64,000 bases of DNA from Amorphophallus konjac (lineage: Eukaryota > Streptophyta > Magnoliopsida > Alismatales > Araceae): assembly GCA_022559845.1 (NCBI GenBank), contig CM040121.1, positions 564,395,581 through 564,459,580 on the forward strand, in the 5' to 3' direction. Numbering within the stretch: the stretch's first letter is position 1; every line of letters starts with the position of its first letter. The position numbers were made by a program, and so were the translations under genes. The notes below the pieces were generated by a model. The model saw only the letters and a list, made by a program, of their open reading frames with translations. It did no database searches and was not told the DNA's origin. Below, piece by piece: positions 21,990-33,949 of this stretch.

Positions 21990-22500
21990 TGCTTGGGTGC
22001 CCGCCGCCACACGACTCGGTGACGGGGATGCTGGTGTTAGTGTCGTCCCCACGAGAGGTTGGAAATGCAGTCGGTGCGTGCCGACAGTCATCTTCGCGAT
22101 CTCCACGTCGGAGGACATCCACATGTGTATGCCGTCGGAGTTGGGGCTTCCATATACCCGGGGCCCTATATATGCTGATGAATGATGATGAGCAGGAGCC
22201 TGACGGCTGATGTCACTGAGCTCTTCGACCATCATGAGTAAGAACTTGCTTTGAAAGATTAGATACCCTGGATGCATGACAGTATTATTGATGAAGCTGA
22301 CTGCTTATAAGGACTTCTCTCCTGAAAGTCATAGATTTGGAAACAGCTCGCATCAGTTACCTCAAGTTAGCAACTAGATGCTTACACTGATATCAATATC
22401 ATCAGGGAGAAGCAGTTTGTTGATGCTCTTGCATAGAGAGAGAGAGAGAGAGATGATGATGATGATACCATACATAGATCAGGGAAGCTTGCACCCGTAA
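21990..22500 (-). pseudogene. Diverged exopolygalacturonase relic A'
   Basis: The minus strand from an acceptor-like AG near 22314 encodes a decayed GH28 exon 3: SFINNTVMHPGYLIFQSKF, then GSPNSDGIHMWMSSDVEIA (compare DSPNTDGIHI), KMTVGT and, in another frame, RGDDTNTSIPVTESC. The GPGH segment present in block B is deleted here. Near 22484-22500 'gggaagcttgcacc' resembles the exon 2 end, preceded by a GA tract as in the other PG introns. Stops and frameshifts make it non-functional. It is an older paralogue than A, B and C. Confidence 0.65.
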
Positions 22501-22689
22501 AGATTTTATACCAAGTCTTCTGAATTGGTAATTTAAAACTGAGATTACGCCAAAATCGACCCAACTTCAACTTCAGAGAATGCTTTTATAACTTCTGTGC
22601 TGCGATTTCTTCCACGTACGTAGGTCTCCAAGTTAACTAATTAATTTCAGTGTTTGCTGTTTTCTTCGCAACTCACGTAGTCCTCCTTT

Positions 22690-23505
22690 CTAGCCCCGGC
22701 CGCTAGCTTTTCTGGGTTGGCGCACGCATTGCTTCTGTTAAATTGCCAGCCTCCCGACTGCAAATTCGTATACCTCTCAATTTCTTATCCCCCTGACGGG
22801 CTTCCACCAGTTCCAGAAAACTACAGTGTATCGTTTGGCAATCTGAGTCAGATCGAAGGATGTAATTAATATTTATGTCGTCGGAGATTTTGGAAACATG
22901 CATGTTCAATTCACGGAGAGGCGAGTGGAGCATGTTGGAAATTAAGCCTTTGAGAAAGATCAAAGATTTCGATAACGTAAGTTATTGCTAACAATATATA
23001 TATGGAGAGATGGATTGAGACCAACCATGTACTCTATTTTTTTATGCACCATTTGCACTTCAATCTGTCTCCAATGTTGATTTCTTGAGACAGTCACTCC
23101 CGTTTCATTTAAATTGTGAAAATCAGATTTCTTAAAAATAATTTTTAAAAAAAAAACTATACATGAAAGAGTCAGATGAATTGGAGTACCCAATGCAATG
23201 ATGTATTAAAAGAATAGAGTAAATGATGTGATAAGTGTTGGAAAAATATTGTCTTCACGGATGCACGATCGAGGAATTTCTCTGTCAGGCGGATCAATAG
23301 AAAGAATATGGAAATAAAGTTTCGAAAGATCAAATTCGGATCGAGTCGCGATGTCGGCGGCTTGGGGGTGAAGTCGAGGTACGTTGTGGGGGTCCTCGTT
23401 CTGATGGGGGGCTTGACCCCCCATGGACTCCCCGGTGATCACCCTGACCTCGACGCTGTCGCAGGTGACGCTGGCATTGTCTTTGCTCTGCATCTCCTGC
23501 TACTT
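22690..23505 (-). pseudogene. Possible further PG C-terminal remnants (block A)
   Basis: Two short minus-strand stretches weakly recall GH28 exon 4: near 22880 SDDININYI (compare LDDINLQY; in block B it is preceded by VCKG) and near 23470-23490 DNASVTCDSVEV (compare DAAMTCSNVV). They are not in collinear order, so they may be two relics or coincidence. The 95-codon frame at 23206-23493 is otherwise unrecognised. Confidence 0.25.
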
Positions 23506-25103
23506 GGGTTCTACCCTGCCATGGGTGAGACTATTAGGACCAGACAATTTACTAGTAGTTATTCCTATAATTTAGCAGTGTCTTGTATTCAAATATTGTA
23601 ACAGATGTCTTGGACAAATTTGAATCACACTCTTTTTTGCTTCTCAAGCTACGTTGCATATCTCAAATTTCTCTTTTTTGATCTTTAGATAATGGTGTTG
23701 CAATTAGCCAATTGTGCTTTTCTTTTAGTGGATATTTGTCTCACTCCTTTTAATTTAGTAGAGTGCCTTCCTTTTAGACATCTATTTTTAACATAAACAA
23801 GTTAGATTTAGTCGGGTGATATTTTTGAACAAGATGTTCGCTTAAAATGTTCAATGTTGAAAGCTCGAGACTAATATCAGTATTATTACATTGCTTATGT
23901 ACAAAATTGTACGTACTCTCAAGTTCCATCTTGTTTTAAATCTTATACTTGATCTAGAAGAAATGACTCTACATTCAAATTGACGTGCATTCATGCACAA
24001 AACAAGATATTGAGTTGTTCTAGATGTTATTTTCATCGATAGTCTTGTCCACCTTGAACTCCTTGATAGATTTGAGTTAATTGAATTTTTTGCTTGTTAA
24101 TTAAACTTTTGTAATAAATTACAAACTTCAAGTTACAACATATATTAAGCGAATTTTAGAAGGAAAAAAAATAGTTATTATGCGTAATGGGCCCAAGTTA
24201 TCTCAACCCTGCCTATGTTTAACTTTGACCCAAATCAATATGTAATTATAGTTGAAATCGAATTAAATCAAAGTAATTCGAATTAGTTTAGCTTGATTTC
24301 AAAGATGCTCGGTTTGATTTCAATCTGGTTGACCCCCCAATTTGATTTGATTTGATTTAAGAAAATTTCTCTTCAAACCAATTCGTGCTCAACCCTACAT
24401 TTGCCTATGTCGTCACGCGAAGGTTAAAGGGTCATATTTTACTCACATTCGGATGAATGGTCGTGAAAGGACACGTCGCACCATCCGTTTTAGGTCTTGG
24501 ACCTTGTGGTTCGGGAGGAAGTACCGCGACGCGACCAAGGACCTTGGTTCGTGATCTATCTATTGGTGGCTATTGAAATCATCAAACTTCTACTTGTTGG
24601 GTCGAGTGTTGGATAGAGGGCATAGTTAAGGTTGTGGTCGCCGAACTCTCACATCACATCTACATGATGCAATAATTTTTAATAATAAAAAATAGTGATA
24701 ATCAATTTTTTTCCACCTTATAAGAACGTTTATTATGATGTCCCCCTTGTTTTTTATCTTTTTTAATTACTTAATAGGCCGCTATCTTTAACCCAATCAC
24801 CATTTGGTTACTCTAATTCCAAGTATACTCTAAGACGACGGTGATAAAATTTAGAACATGCACCGTTCATTAAAACATTTTAATAAGATGAAGTGTTAAA
24901 AGAAATGCACACTTTAACACTTTGACATTAATCCTGTAAAAAAAATCCAACAGGATAGTAATGGAAGTTAAAAGTTGAGACTTCAAGTAAAGAGGAGAAA
25001 AAGTAAGTGAGACCGGGTGAGAGATATTCATTTACGGCCACTTTGACAACATAATAGAATAGAATAGGGGCGTGTGGCCTATCCGGGGTGGCCCACCTGC
25101 TTC
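23506..25103. other. Block A spacer, no gene
   Basis: AT-rich sequence closely matched by 48680-50247 in block B. No coding or structural feature is recognised. Confidence 0.5.
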
Positions 25104-25222
25104 ATGTATATCGCAGGTTCATCTGTTGTATCACGATGTACATATATATTCTTAATACAGAAAGCGGACTCTCATCCAAGAACAGTGAGAGATCCTTTTA
25201 CCTTTCCCTGCCTTTGCTTTCA

Positions 25223-25412
25223 AAGTTGAACGTTAAGGACTGGGCTCGAGAGAGTTTTTGATAGGAAGAAATCAGATATATACTTCAAGTTAGTCGTTAA
25301 TTTGACGCTTTGCCATCATGGTGAGAATGCTTTTAATTTGAGGATATATAAGTGTGGCGGAGATAAGAAATATATATCTAGTATATAACTCATACCATAT
25401 ATATGCCTGTAC

Positions 25413-25463
<51 letters not shown>

Positions 25464-26050
25464 GAGTATATGGCAACATACCATAGGGAGAAGCTTGCAA
25501 CTGTACTTCTTGGGACACTGGTTATGAGGCCAGGCAGAGGCACCTCGGCCATCAAACGTGCCTGTGCCGGCGATCACCAACCCATCGATGCGAGTAAAAG
25601 AGATCCAGCTGCTGGCCGGGAACACAGTGAGATCCGTGGGTGCTATCACCCTCCCGCTCACTTGAAGCGCCATGGTGGTGCCGTTGCAAGGACCTGCGAA
25701 GTCCACAGGACCCACCAGGTACGTCCCCTCCGGGATAAAAACCCTCGGGCTTCCTCTGGTTGCGCAGGCTGCTCTCCACGCGGTCAGGAAAGCCTGTGCC
25801 ATGCCCATGCAAATTAATCAAAAATAAGATCCAATGGCTTATCAGATATATATAATTTGATTAATCCAGTAATTCCCAACTAATTAACCTGAGCGTTGTC
25901 TGTCTTCTCGTCCGAAACCGCTCCGAAATCGACCACATTGAAGGTCTGGGTTGTTGCCCCGGCATTCGCAGTGGAAACCATGATCAGGAGGAACAAGAAC
26001 AAGCAGCAGCGCATGATCATCTGAAGAAGAACCTTTGAGGGCTGCGCCAT
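25223..26050 (-). pseudogene. Exopolygalacturonase C, truncated in exon 3
   Basis: Exon 1 (25889-26050, 54 codons) encodes MAQPSKVLLQ, a hydrophobic signal (CCLFLFLLIMVSTANA) and TFNVVDFGAVSD. Exon 2 (25482-25793, 104 codons) is intact, from AFLTAWRAAC to CKLLPM, with a GTATGT donor. After intron 2 only about 17 bases of exon 3 (25223-25239, SLTFN) remain before homology stops at about 25222. All four catalytic motifs are therefore lost. The N-terminal region is eight residues longer than in A2. A TATA box lies near 26188-26196. The break is about 120 bases from the right edge of block A. Confidence 0.8.
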
Positions 26051-26187
26051 ATATATATATCTTTGTATATATGCTCTCGATCGACTTGGGAATATATACA
26101 AAAAGAGAGCACTGTGAGTACCCGCTACGAATTGAATAGAATGAGATGGATGGAGTGCGTGCCCGGCCGTGTGTGTGTGTGGGGGGC

Positions 26188-26196
26188 TTATATAAT
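26188..26196 (-). promoter_or_regulatory. Candidate TATA box of PG C
   Basis: TTATATAAG on the minus strand, about 140 bases before the ATG at 26050, in a region that aligns with the A2 and B promoters. Confidence 0.45.
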
Positions 26197-26199
26197 TGC

Positions 26200-27060
26200 C
26201 GCATGTAGTACGGGCTCCCAACTTCTTTCATTTTAATTAGTGATTTTCATGCATGGGACACCCCGGCCGGCTTCCCTGATGATCAGCTGGCGGACCCCTC
26301 CAGCGAGCTAGCCAGCCAGCCAGCCAGCTTCCATCGGCTAGCTCTTCATCTCCACCGCTGGCCGCTGGGGCTCGAACAGGCCAACTGATCCGGTTAATTA
26401 ATTAAGCTCCCCAACAGCGAATATTGCAATCCACGTAGGATCCCGTACGTACGTCCGTAGAACCCCGGCCGTACCTTTCATTCATCCCTTTTGGGATGAA
26501 AAAAAATTCCCCTCCATTAATTTAAGGTTTGGTCTCTTGCCGGAAATTTGTTAATCGCATAGGAACTTATATATATTAAGAGAAATATATTACAAGGGAT
26601 CACATACCATGCAATAGAAAATCCGACTACTGATCACTTATCTATTAACCCCAGAGTCTAGTTTGTTTGTACGTACGTAGGGTCCAACAAGGGTTTAGAA
26701 AGTATTGGTGTACGTACTCCACAAGGAAGCGGCAAAAGGACGTAGTGCCCTCATCGTTAGAACATGGCTACGTTGCATATTCATCTTCCATGTATTGCAA
26801 GTGTAGGATACGTAGCATACCATCTATACACACAAATGACTTACAAATGACTTTTACTCGATCGGTTATTAATATATCCACTATGAGAGCATCACTGTCA
26901 AGTGTCTTTTTAACCAACTTGCATGGCATCCCCGTGAAAGATAGTGACATATATATCTCCCTCCACTAATGACACAGTGAGTCAGAAGGTTCAGAACTAT
27001 CAGCTATCACTGTAACATTACGTGAACATGCATTCACTTGGCGCACACAAGCTTATATAT
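26200..27060. other. PG C upstream region
   Basis: Up to about 26480 the sequence follows the A2/B promoter region with shortening, including the CAGCC repeats. Bases 26588-26650 match the start of the window. Beyond that no gene is recognised. Confidence 0.5.
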
Positions 27061-27061
27061 G

Positions 27062-27172
27062 TCTACGTCTTTGCTGCACAAGTTTATGTCTCTGTCACCA
27101 TGTTCCGCGTCTTTTCTCAACTGCACAAAAGAAGTTAACGTTTTCAGCCAACGCCCCTCTGGTGTTGCCTGT
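27062..27172 (-). pseudogene. PG exon-4 relic
   Basis: On the minus strand GGCAACACCAGAGGGGCGTT and GTTAACTTCTTTTGTGCA follow the exon-4 segment coding RNIRGVSTSKVAVNLLC in the other copies. A second piece, CTTGTGCAGCAAAGACGT, repeats the LCSKDV segment. It is heavily decayed, with an internal partial repeat, and marks another former PG unit upstream of C. Confidence 0.5.
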
Positions 27173-27479
27173 TGATAAGCCTGGCCACTATATTTTTATA
27201 TGAAACTTTGTCAGAGTCTGAAGACATACCTTGTAGTGGAAATGGGTTGGTACAACGTTCAAATGCGATGTCGGGAGGTGACTACGTGAGCCTACTCCAA
27301 TCGTCCACCCTCCAATTAAGGCCCAGGACAGTGATGACAGGATTCCATGCCTCGGTGAGACCGAAAGAGGGCACCTTTCTTGTTTTTGGGAAAAACCATG
27401 CCCGGGAATTGGCAACGGATTTTGATCGAATCGGGCACAGATTTGTAGTTTAATTCCTATTTTTCGGTGGTGTGAATGT

Positions 27480-28065
27480 TCGAGGAGCGATCCCCTGTTG
27501 TTTCCCCATCGCCCGGAGGAGAATGGAGCATGGAAAAGCACCCCCGGCCATGTGATGCTCTGTCTGAGTAAACCTAGCAAAAGGTAGCCACTTCGATGGC
27601 CGCCTGATGCTCTACTGGGCAGCCAACAATGTGACCTCACAACCTGATTGGCAGCTAATCATGTGGCCACCCCAGCCCAGTCTCACCCAGGTGGGCAGCC
27701 GGAGGTGTGGCCGCCAAGCAATGGAGGGCGGCCAGATGCATGGCCACCCAGTGAAAGTGCCCCAATGGGTGGCTAGCTCTGTGGCTGCCCAGCCCTGGTG
27801 GGCTACCAGGTAGGTGGCCGCCCAGACCGATGAGGTGATCGGCCGGACACCCCGTCGATCTGGTTCTAAGTTTCCATAATCTATGTGGTTCCACGGAAAG
27901 CGTGTCGCATGAGTATGTGTATTCGGGTAAAGTTCGTATGTCCCCGGAGGGTTATTCTTACGTCACTTATGTGCCCGCAGAGGGTCATTCCCGCATGGCT
28001 TGGGTAATGGCGGAGGGTCTTTTTTGCATAATTTTAGTGGGCCAGCATTCGGTCATTTCTGTAGC
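27480..28065 (-). mobile_element. GC-rich LTR-like segment, possibly the far part of LTR IV
   Basis: Contains degenerate tandem words GGTGGCCGCCCAG/CTGGGCAGCCAC (27590-27835), similar in style to the hairpin cassettes of the neighbouring LTRs, then sequence with three 'cggagggt' words. It stops where LTR I begins. Assignment to LTR IV, interrupted by I and II, is inference from order and orientation only. Confidence 0.3.
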
Positions 28066-29404
28066 CGGTAGCGTCCCCTGACGTCTTACACCGCGCCGCA
28101 GGTGAACCGCCTGACGTGGTAGGTCCTACCCGAGGCGCAGACACCGTACAAGCAACCACAACAAGTGACTAGCTGGGGTCACGCCCGTCGACGTGCGTCC
28201 ACTGTCCCCAACCACGTGTGCACACACAGACCACGCGTCCTAGGTCTGGCCCTCTGACTGGTTTTCCCCCGCAGCCGGACTCTGGCTACGACGAGGGGCC
28301 CGACGGAAACCAGTCTAACCGTCCTCAGGGTAAGCCCGTACACCACTCCCTGGTGCGACCAGTACACGCGTACTGGTAGGCTACGACTAGTGGAGGGTCA
28401 CTGAAGGAGTAGACTCTCTAGTCAACGGAAAACAACATCCGAATCCGACGACGTACGGGGACCACCCCACGTACCGGCCCCGTCGCACGGCGACCACAGT
28501 CGGAGAAGAAACGGGACTCACAGTCCACGGCCATGCACGCACCGTGCACTAGAGTCGAGAAAACTCAAGTGGCGCTAAGCCACTGGACTCTGGACAATCC
28601 TCTAGACACACTATAGCCAACGGTCCTTGAGTCACAAGACTCGGGGTCAAGACCGTTGCACGCAACAGCACAAGGCCGTCGATCTAGCCCAATCTCTAGG
28701 TCCAAAACCACGATATCACGAATACCGAGACAACACACGAGTTGCCAAGACCATTCCCTTGGGAAGGGAACGCAAGGGACAAAGGCCACTCACACAGGCC
28801 ACACGGAAAACACAGAAGCACGATTCCCAAGGTAGCACACAAGCCGCCACGACGATTTCTCATCTTGAAGCAAGCGGGAAACCTCCAGCCCCAGGCCGGA
28901 CAACTGGACTCACAGTCCAAGGCCAAACACATGGCCCACACGGGAATCACCTTCCAAAGGAACCCACGATATGCGGGGGAGACCCCACCGCACACACACC
29001 GACACACGGTGACTCGATCAAGCGTAACACAAGAGCTCGAAACACGTGGGGTCACCCGGACCCACCACACCTACGGGCACGCTAATCGAGATAACACGGT
29101 CCCTCCTGACACCCCAAAAAAACACAGACACAGAACCCATGGGGTGTCCGGGATACTCACAAGGCCGTAGGTCGACCACTGGGTCCCAACCGGGTCGACC
29201 GGAGACCAACAAAATGCGAACGGAACGCTAAAGGTCACCCGGACCCTTAAGCTCACGGGCACGCAAAACGAGGTAAGAAGAACCTCCAGACACCCCAAAA
29301 CACAGTCACGGAACTCCACTGGGTGTCCAAGGCACACACGGCCCGCGAGGAGCACGATCAGCCGCAGATCGCCAGCCCCGGGCAGCCCGACTGGTCCCTC
29401 CAAG

Positions 29405-29594
29405 AACGCGCTGTAGGTCCATAGCGCGTTCAAGCAGAACGCGCTATGCACCTATAGCGCGACACGACAGATCGCGCTATAGCCCTATAGCGCGACTGCA
29501 CAGATCGCACTAGGATCACCTAGCGCGACAAGGCAGAACGCGCTAGGGACCCCTAGCGCGACAGGGCAGAACGCGCTAGGACCCCATAGCGCGA
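29405..29594. repeat. AGCGCG hairpin array in LTR I
   Basis: Six consecutive units of about 33 bases, each of the form AACGCGCTA, 8-9 bases, TAGCGCGA, then an 8-base spacer such as CACGACAG. Every unit is a potential hairpin. Another unit lies at about 29655-29690. Confidence 0.85.
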
Positions 29595-30231
29595 CAAGAA
29601 CCGCCTTACTGTTCATCTTCTCCGATGAACACGCCCTATCGGGGCAGCGCGACGAACAAGAACGCGCTACTGGAGTATAGCGCGTTCTCAGTCCGCGGTG
29701 AAAAATGGTAGAAACCGCGGGAAAAGCCATGCTACGCCCCGTTCACCCCCAGGTGAAGGGGAAACAAAAGGGGAAACCTTCCCCAAGCCCCTAGGCATGC
29801 ATCTAAACCACTGGATCGCCCAAAAACACCATAGAACGGGAGATCCGGCTCACACCCCAAAAACACACATTTTGCCCAAAACGTCCCGTTTAGCCCGCTC
29901 GGCTCACCACGGCCTACGAAACTCGCGGGAAAGGAAGTACACGGGCTGAGGGTCCATCACCCTACCTCCACCGAAGATTTCGCGCACCGTGGACTCCGAT
30001 CCACGAAGAAAACGCCGTTGAAGCCTCGTCGTTCCACGAACTCACGGCCGAGCTTCCACGCGCCTCCACCGCCTCGATCCTCATCCATCCTCGCCCGTGC
30101 CTCGCCCGCGCCGTCCCCACCTCGCCCGTACTCCGCCCCGTCGGCCACCGGAGAGAGAGAGGGAGAGAGGAGAGAGCGTGAGAAGAGAGAGGGAGAGAAG
30201 AGAGAAATGAGAGGGGAGAGAGAGGGAAGAG

Positions 30232-30242
30232 TTATATATAGG
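30232..30242 (+). promoter_or_regulatory. Candidate TATA box of LTR I
   Basis: TTATATATAGG after a purine-rich tract, about 340 bases before the LTR end; LTR II has GATATATATGG at 32424-32434 in the same context. Confidence 0.45.
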
Positions 30243-30576
30243 AAAATCCGAAAATTCGGAAAAATCCAGAAAAATAGAAAATCACACCCTCGCGATCCTC
30301 GGAGCGCACCGATCGCAACGGTACCACTCGCGCCCAGGTGAACGGCCCGGCTCACCCGCAACAAGGTTCCGAAGGGAAAGTCGAAACCCACACCGGGAAT
30401 CGGAAAACACACGCGAAAAAAGCCGCGGAACGCCTCCGGGCCTCCGAAACGACTCCGGATCGCGCCGATCCGAACACGAAAGATGTCCGAAACGAAATTT
30501 CAGACACAACGGAGTCAGACACTCCGAGAAACCAGATCTGGAACCCACGAAAAAGGATCCAAAAAATTCGGGACAT

Positions 30577-30627
30577 TACACGGGGCATCCCCCGGAGTAC
30601 AACTACACGGGGCATCCCCCGGCTCTG
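30577..30627 (+). repeat. Direct repeat at the LTR I / II junction
   Basis: 'tacacggggcatcccccgg' occurs twice (about 30578-30597 and 30608-30627), the first copy straddling the end of LTR I. Confidence 0.7.
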
Positions 30628-32773
30628 GCAGACTGGCGACTAACCCTGGCTAGAAGAACCGCGCTGAAACTCGGCCGCGCCTCTCGAAGACCCCGCCTCA
30701 CCTGAAAAGTAGGGGTGAGCCTCATTTCATTGGCCCAGTAGGGATCCCGTGAATCCCCACCTCGCACGAGAAGCGAGAAGGCAGAAGGTAACCCTACCTA
30801 ACAGGAGTACGGTAGAACCAACAAGCTGAAATAAATAAACGGAAAAGCCGTCTACTCTAACAGTACCGTACTACGGAACCTCGGTCCAACAAAATGCCAG
30901 TCCACACCTGCCAGTGACCAGGAGCACCACCCACTAGAAGAACGACCGGATGCGTCCCCTGACGTCTTATGCCGCGTCACAAGTGTCTAGCTACTACGCC
31001 CCGGGCGTGAGACTCAGACACACTCAGTAACCAGAAGCAACCGTAAAACAAGGACTAGCTGAGGTCACGCTCATCAGCGCGGGTCCGAACCCTCAGCCTC
31101 GTGTGCACACTCAGACCGTACGCCCTAGGCCTATCCTCTAGCTGGTATTTTCCCCTAAACCCGGACTCGGAAGTACGCGGGGGCCCTGCGGTAACCAGCC
31201 TACTCACCGCCTCTCTCGGGTACGCCGCTCAGCCACTCCCAGGCGAGTGGGAAAGCTACGACTAGTGGTAGGGTCACTGGAAGTAAGGACTAATCCACGA
31301 AAACCACCGACCAACACTAGCAAGGTGCAGAGGTCATCCTCTGTACCACACCGACTCTCGGCAGCACCAGCCGACGCATCACATCCCGGGATCCCCGCGG
31401 CACCCTCGTACAGTCCCCACACGATGCCAAGCATCAGTCGGACCGTAAGACAACACAAAGGGGTCAGGACCCACTCGCCCGGGCTTGATCGGCACGAAAC
31501 GGCAGACGCGGTCACCGGAGGACCGCCTCCGGTGGTAGCAGTCTGCCCTGGACCGCCACCACATGGTAGCGGTCCTCTTGGGACCGCGACAACCCTGGCA
31601 CCAGAAAAAATGAAGGCGGTCGCCTGATGACCGCCTTCACACAGTAGCGGTCCCTGGGGGACCGCGACCCGGAACCAACGGTCAAAAATGCCTCGAGGCC
31701 CGTGCCGGTCCCCACGGTGATAGCGATCGTCCCCAGACCGCGACTAACAGTCACGGTCTGTCGCAAGACCGCGACCAGCCACCGACACTTTAAGGCCCAA
31801 CGGTCAAAAATCCGATGAAGGCGGTCCTCACCTGACCGCTACCAGTGATAGCGGTTACTGGTGAGCCGCGATCATCCCGGAAAATCGAGAACGACGGGAA
31901 ATGGCCGAAAACTCCATTCCACGCCCCAATCATCCCCCGATGATGGGGAAACACAGGGGGAACCCTCCCCAACCCTCCTAGCATGCATCTACCGCCTCGG
32001 ATCGGCCAAAAACGCGAAGAAACGGCGGATCGGCTCACAAACCCCAAAAACATGGTTTCACCCAAACCCGATCAAAAACGCCCCTCTCGACCTCCCCTCG
32101 GCCTACAAAGCACGGGGAACGATGGGATGAGCATGGGGGTTCGTCTCCCTACCTCAATGGAGCGAAAGCTCCGCCGAATCACCGCCGAAATCAAGGATGA
32201 AGCTTTTACTCCAACGAACGCCCCGCCTCTCGCCGCGAAAAGCACGCCACCGGGACCACCTCGCCGCCGCCGCCGCTGCCATGTCATTGCAGAAGTGAGA
32301 GGGGCCGCGTCTCGGTCGCCCGGGGAGAAGAAGATCAGCCGCGGGGGAGAGGGGGAGCTCTCACGGTTGAAGGAAGGAGGAAGAAGAAGAAAAGAAAAAG
32401 GTAAAAAGAAAAGAAAAAGAATTGATATATATGGAAAATCCGGAAAATCGGAAAAATCCCGAAAAATAGAAAAAATACACCTCCTCGACCGTCTCGACGC
32501 GCTGATCGCAACGGCACCACTCGCGGGTTGGTGAACGTCCCAGTTCACCCGCTACAGGGTTTCGAAGGACTCGCCGAAACCCGTACGCGGAAATCGAAAA
32601 ACACGCACGGAAAAGCCGCGGGCACACTCCGGGCCTCCGAAACGACTCCGGATCGCGCCGATCCGAACACGAAAGATGTCCGAAATGAAATTTTGGACAC
32701 AATAGGGTCGGACACTCCGATAAACCAGATCCGGGACCCACAAGGAAGGATCCGAAATATCCGGGACATCACA
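30628..32773 (+). mobile_element. LTR II (5'-truncated, plus sense)
   Basis: It contains the family block 'GGGGTGAGCCTCATTTCATTGG' (30712), the GCGTCCCCTGACGTCTTA block (30957), the GACTAGTGGTAGGGTCACT block, a GCGGTC/GACCGC hairpin array, a TATA box and the GGAAAATCCGGAAAATCGG block. It ends GGGACATCACA at 32773. Relative to LTR III it lacks roughly the first 230 bases. Non-coding. Confidence 0.6.
31508..31873. repeat. GCGGTC/GACCGC hairpin array in LTR II
   Basis: Repeated stems such as TAGCGGTC, 8-10 bases, GACCGCGA occupy the same relative place as the AGCGCG array of LTR I but use a different stem. Confidence 0.8.
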
Positions 32774-33949
32774 TTTCCCGTGAGACACTGTAGGCTGGTT
32801 GTCGTGGGACCCTTCTCTGCTGCAACCTGAGTCTGGGTTGAGGGAAAGTACCTACCACAGGACCTTGGCAGAGGGACAGTCCATCTATGTGTGGACACGT
32901 GATTGGGGGCTTCTAACCCGTACTTAGGAGTACGACCCTAGCTAGTCCTAGTGTTGTCGTGTCTCGGCCACACTCCACTGAGAGTGGCAGACAGGCCGAG
33001 ACCCTTGTTCTTCACCACACTCCACCTAGGGAGGCAAACGAGCGTGAGTTAGGTGATGCGGTATAAGACGTCAACGGATGCACCCGACCCTGTCCTTCTG
33101 CTGCACTCTTTGAGAGAGGAGGACAGGCTAGGGGACAATAGGTTTGGTGTAATATGTTAGTGGACCCATCCAGCTGGTACTAGCGAGTGGGTTCTTTTGT
33201 CACCCATAGTTTTGGTTTCTCGACAGCAAGGTCGTTGCTCTACCGAGGGTGGAGGTAGTGTGTCTTGACCTGCTGACTTTAGTGTGGGTTCCCGACTATG
33301 AGGTCAAGATTTTCCCGACAGAGGCATCATGGGTTTCTGGCGATGTGGTTATGGTTCTTTCGCCAGTCAATTCCGTAGTCTTCCGACCGCGGTGGTCGTT
33401 GGTTCCCTGTAGAATACAGAGGTAGTGTCGTCGTGACTCTACGTGATCGATGGGCGACTATGTTATGGTGTTCTGAGTAGCTTTGCGGTAGTGTTTCTCC
33501 CGTCACCTGTTGTTACTATTGTTATTCTTGTTTATTGACGTTGTTTATGGTGGGGATTTGCAGGACCCCCATTAAGCCAATGAGATGAGGCTCACCCCCT
33601 TCTTTTTCAAGTATAGCATTCAGCCTCGAGATTGGTGCAACACCTCCGGTAGTTTATAGTAGCCAGTTTGTTAGTGACGAGTATGCCTCGTATTAGTGTA
33701 TGTTTCCTTTCTTGTTGATTGTACCTTGTGGACTAGACTCTGTATTATAATTTATTTAATTATAAAATATTAATTCTTTTTTTAGAATTTGATTTATTAT
33801 TATTTATTTAATTTCTCACATTTATCTTAAACTCTAATGCACTTCCGCGAAATTAATTTAACCCTTTTGAACTCCATGGCTCGTGGGTGGTGGGTCAAGG
33901 TTCTGGTCGTGTCGGTTACTTTTCGATACTCGAATCTTGGGTTGTTACA
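32774..33949 (-). mobile_element. LTR IV portion (minus sense)
   Basis: On the minus strand it begins TGTAACAACCCAAGATTCGAG at 33949 and follows LTR L (9686 onward) through AGTCTAGTCCACAAGGTACA and 'GGGGGTGAGCCTCATCTCATT', then reaches the GCATCC-GTTGACGTCTTATAC block at about 33060. It is cut at 32774 by the end of LTR II, so II or I+II probably inserted into it. Confidence 0.6.

Larger units (their letters stand above)
13887..25103. repeat. Segmental duplication block A
   Basis: Homologous and collinear with 38457-50247 (block B). The left match starts around 'tcccaaagttt' and the right match ends at 'cccacctgct', after which the copies differ. Apart from named insertions and deletions, divergence appears to be a few per cent. 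Differences: A alone carries the 14549-15690 TIR element and an extra PG 3' half; B alone carries the 38912-41598 solo LTR, a full TRIM and a 103-base LINE segment. No identity value was computed. Confidence 0.85.
28066..30580 (+). mobile_element. LTR I (5'-truncated, plus sense)
   Basis: It starts at 'tagcgtcccctgacgtctta', aligned with 30955 in LTR II, and ends GGGACATTACA at 30580, the reverse complement of TGTAATGTCCC (compare TGTAATGCCC at 34701). It includes the GACTAGTGGAGGGTCACT block, the AGCGCG hairpin array, a TATA box at 30232-30242 and the GGAAAATCCGAAAATTCGG block shared with LTR II. About 300-400 bases of 5' end are missing. There is no coding region; long antisense-looking frames are composition artefacts. 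Confidence 0.6.

Noticed and set aside
23206..23493. 95-codon minus frame conserved in both blocks (48381-48668) as an intact gene
   Set aside because: Conservation is explained by the recent duplication. At most it holds a weak PG exon-4 echo; no start, splice or domain support for a gene.
28627..29451. Several frames over 120 codons in LTR I
   Set aside because: High-GC, non-conserved, mutually overlapping on both strands, and not shared as frames with LTR II or III.
29405..29594. Possible CRISPR-like array
   Set aside because: Repeats are hairpins with small variable loops inside a plant LTR; there are no unique 30-bp spacers and the genome is eukaryotic.
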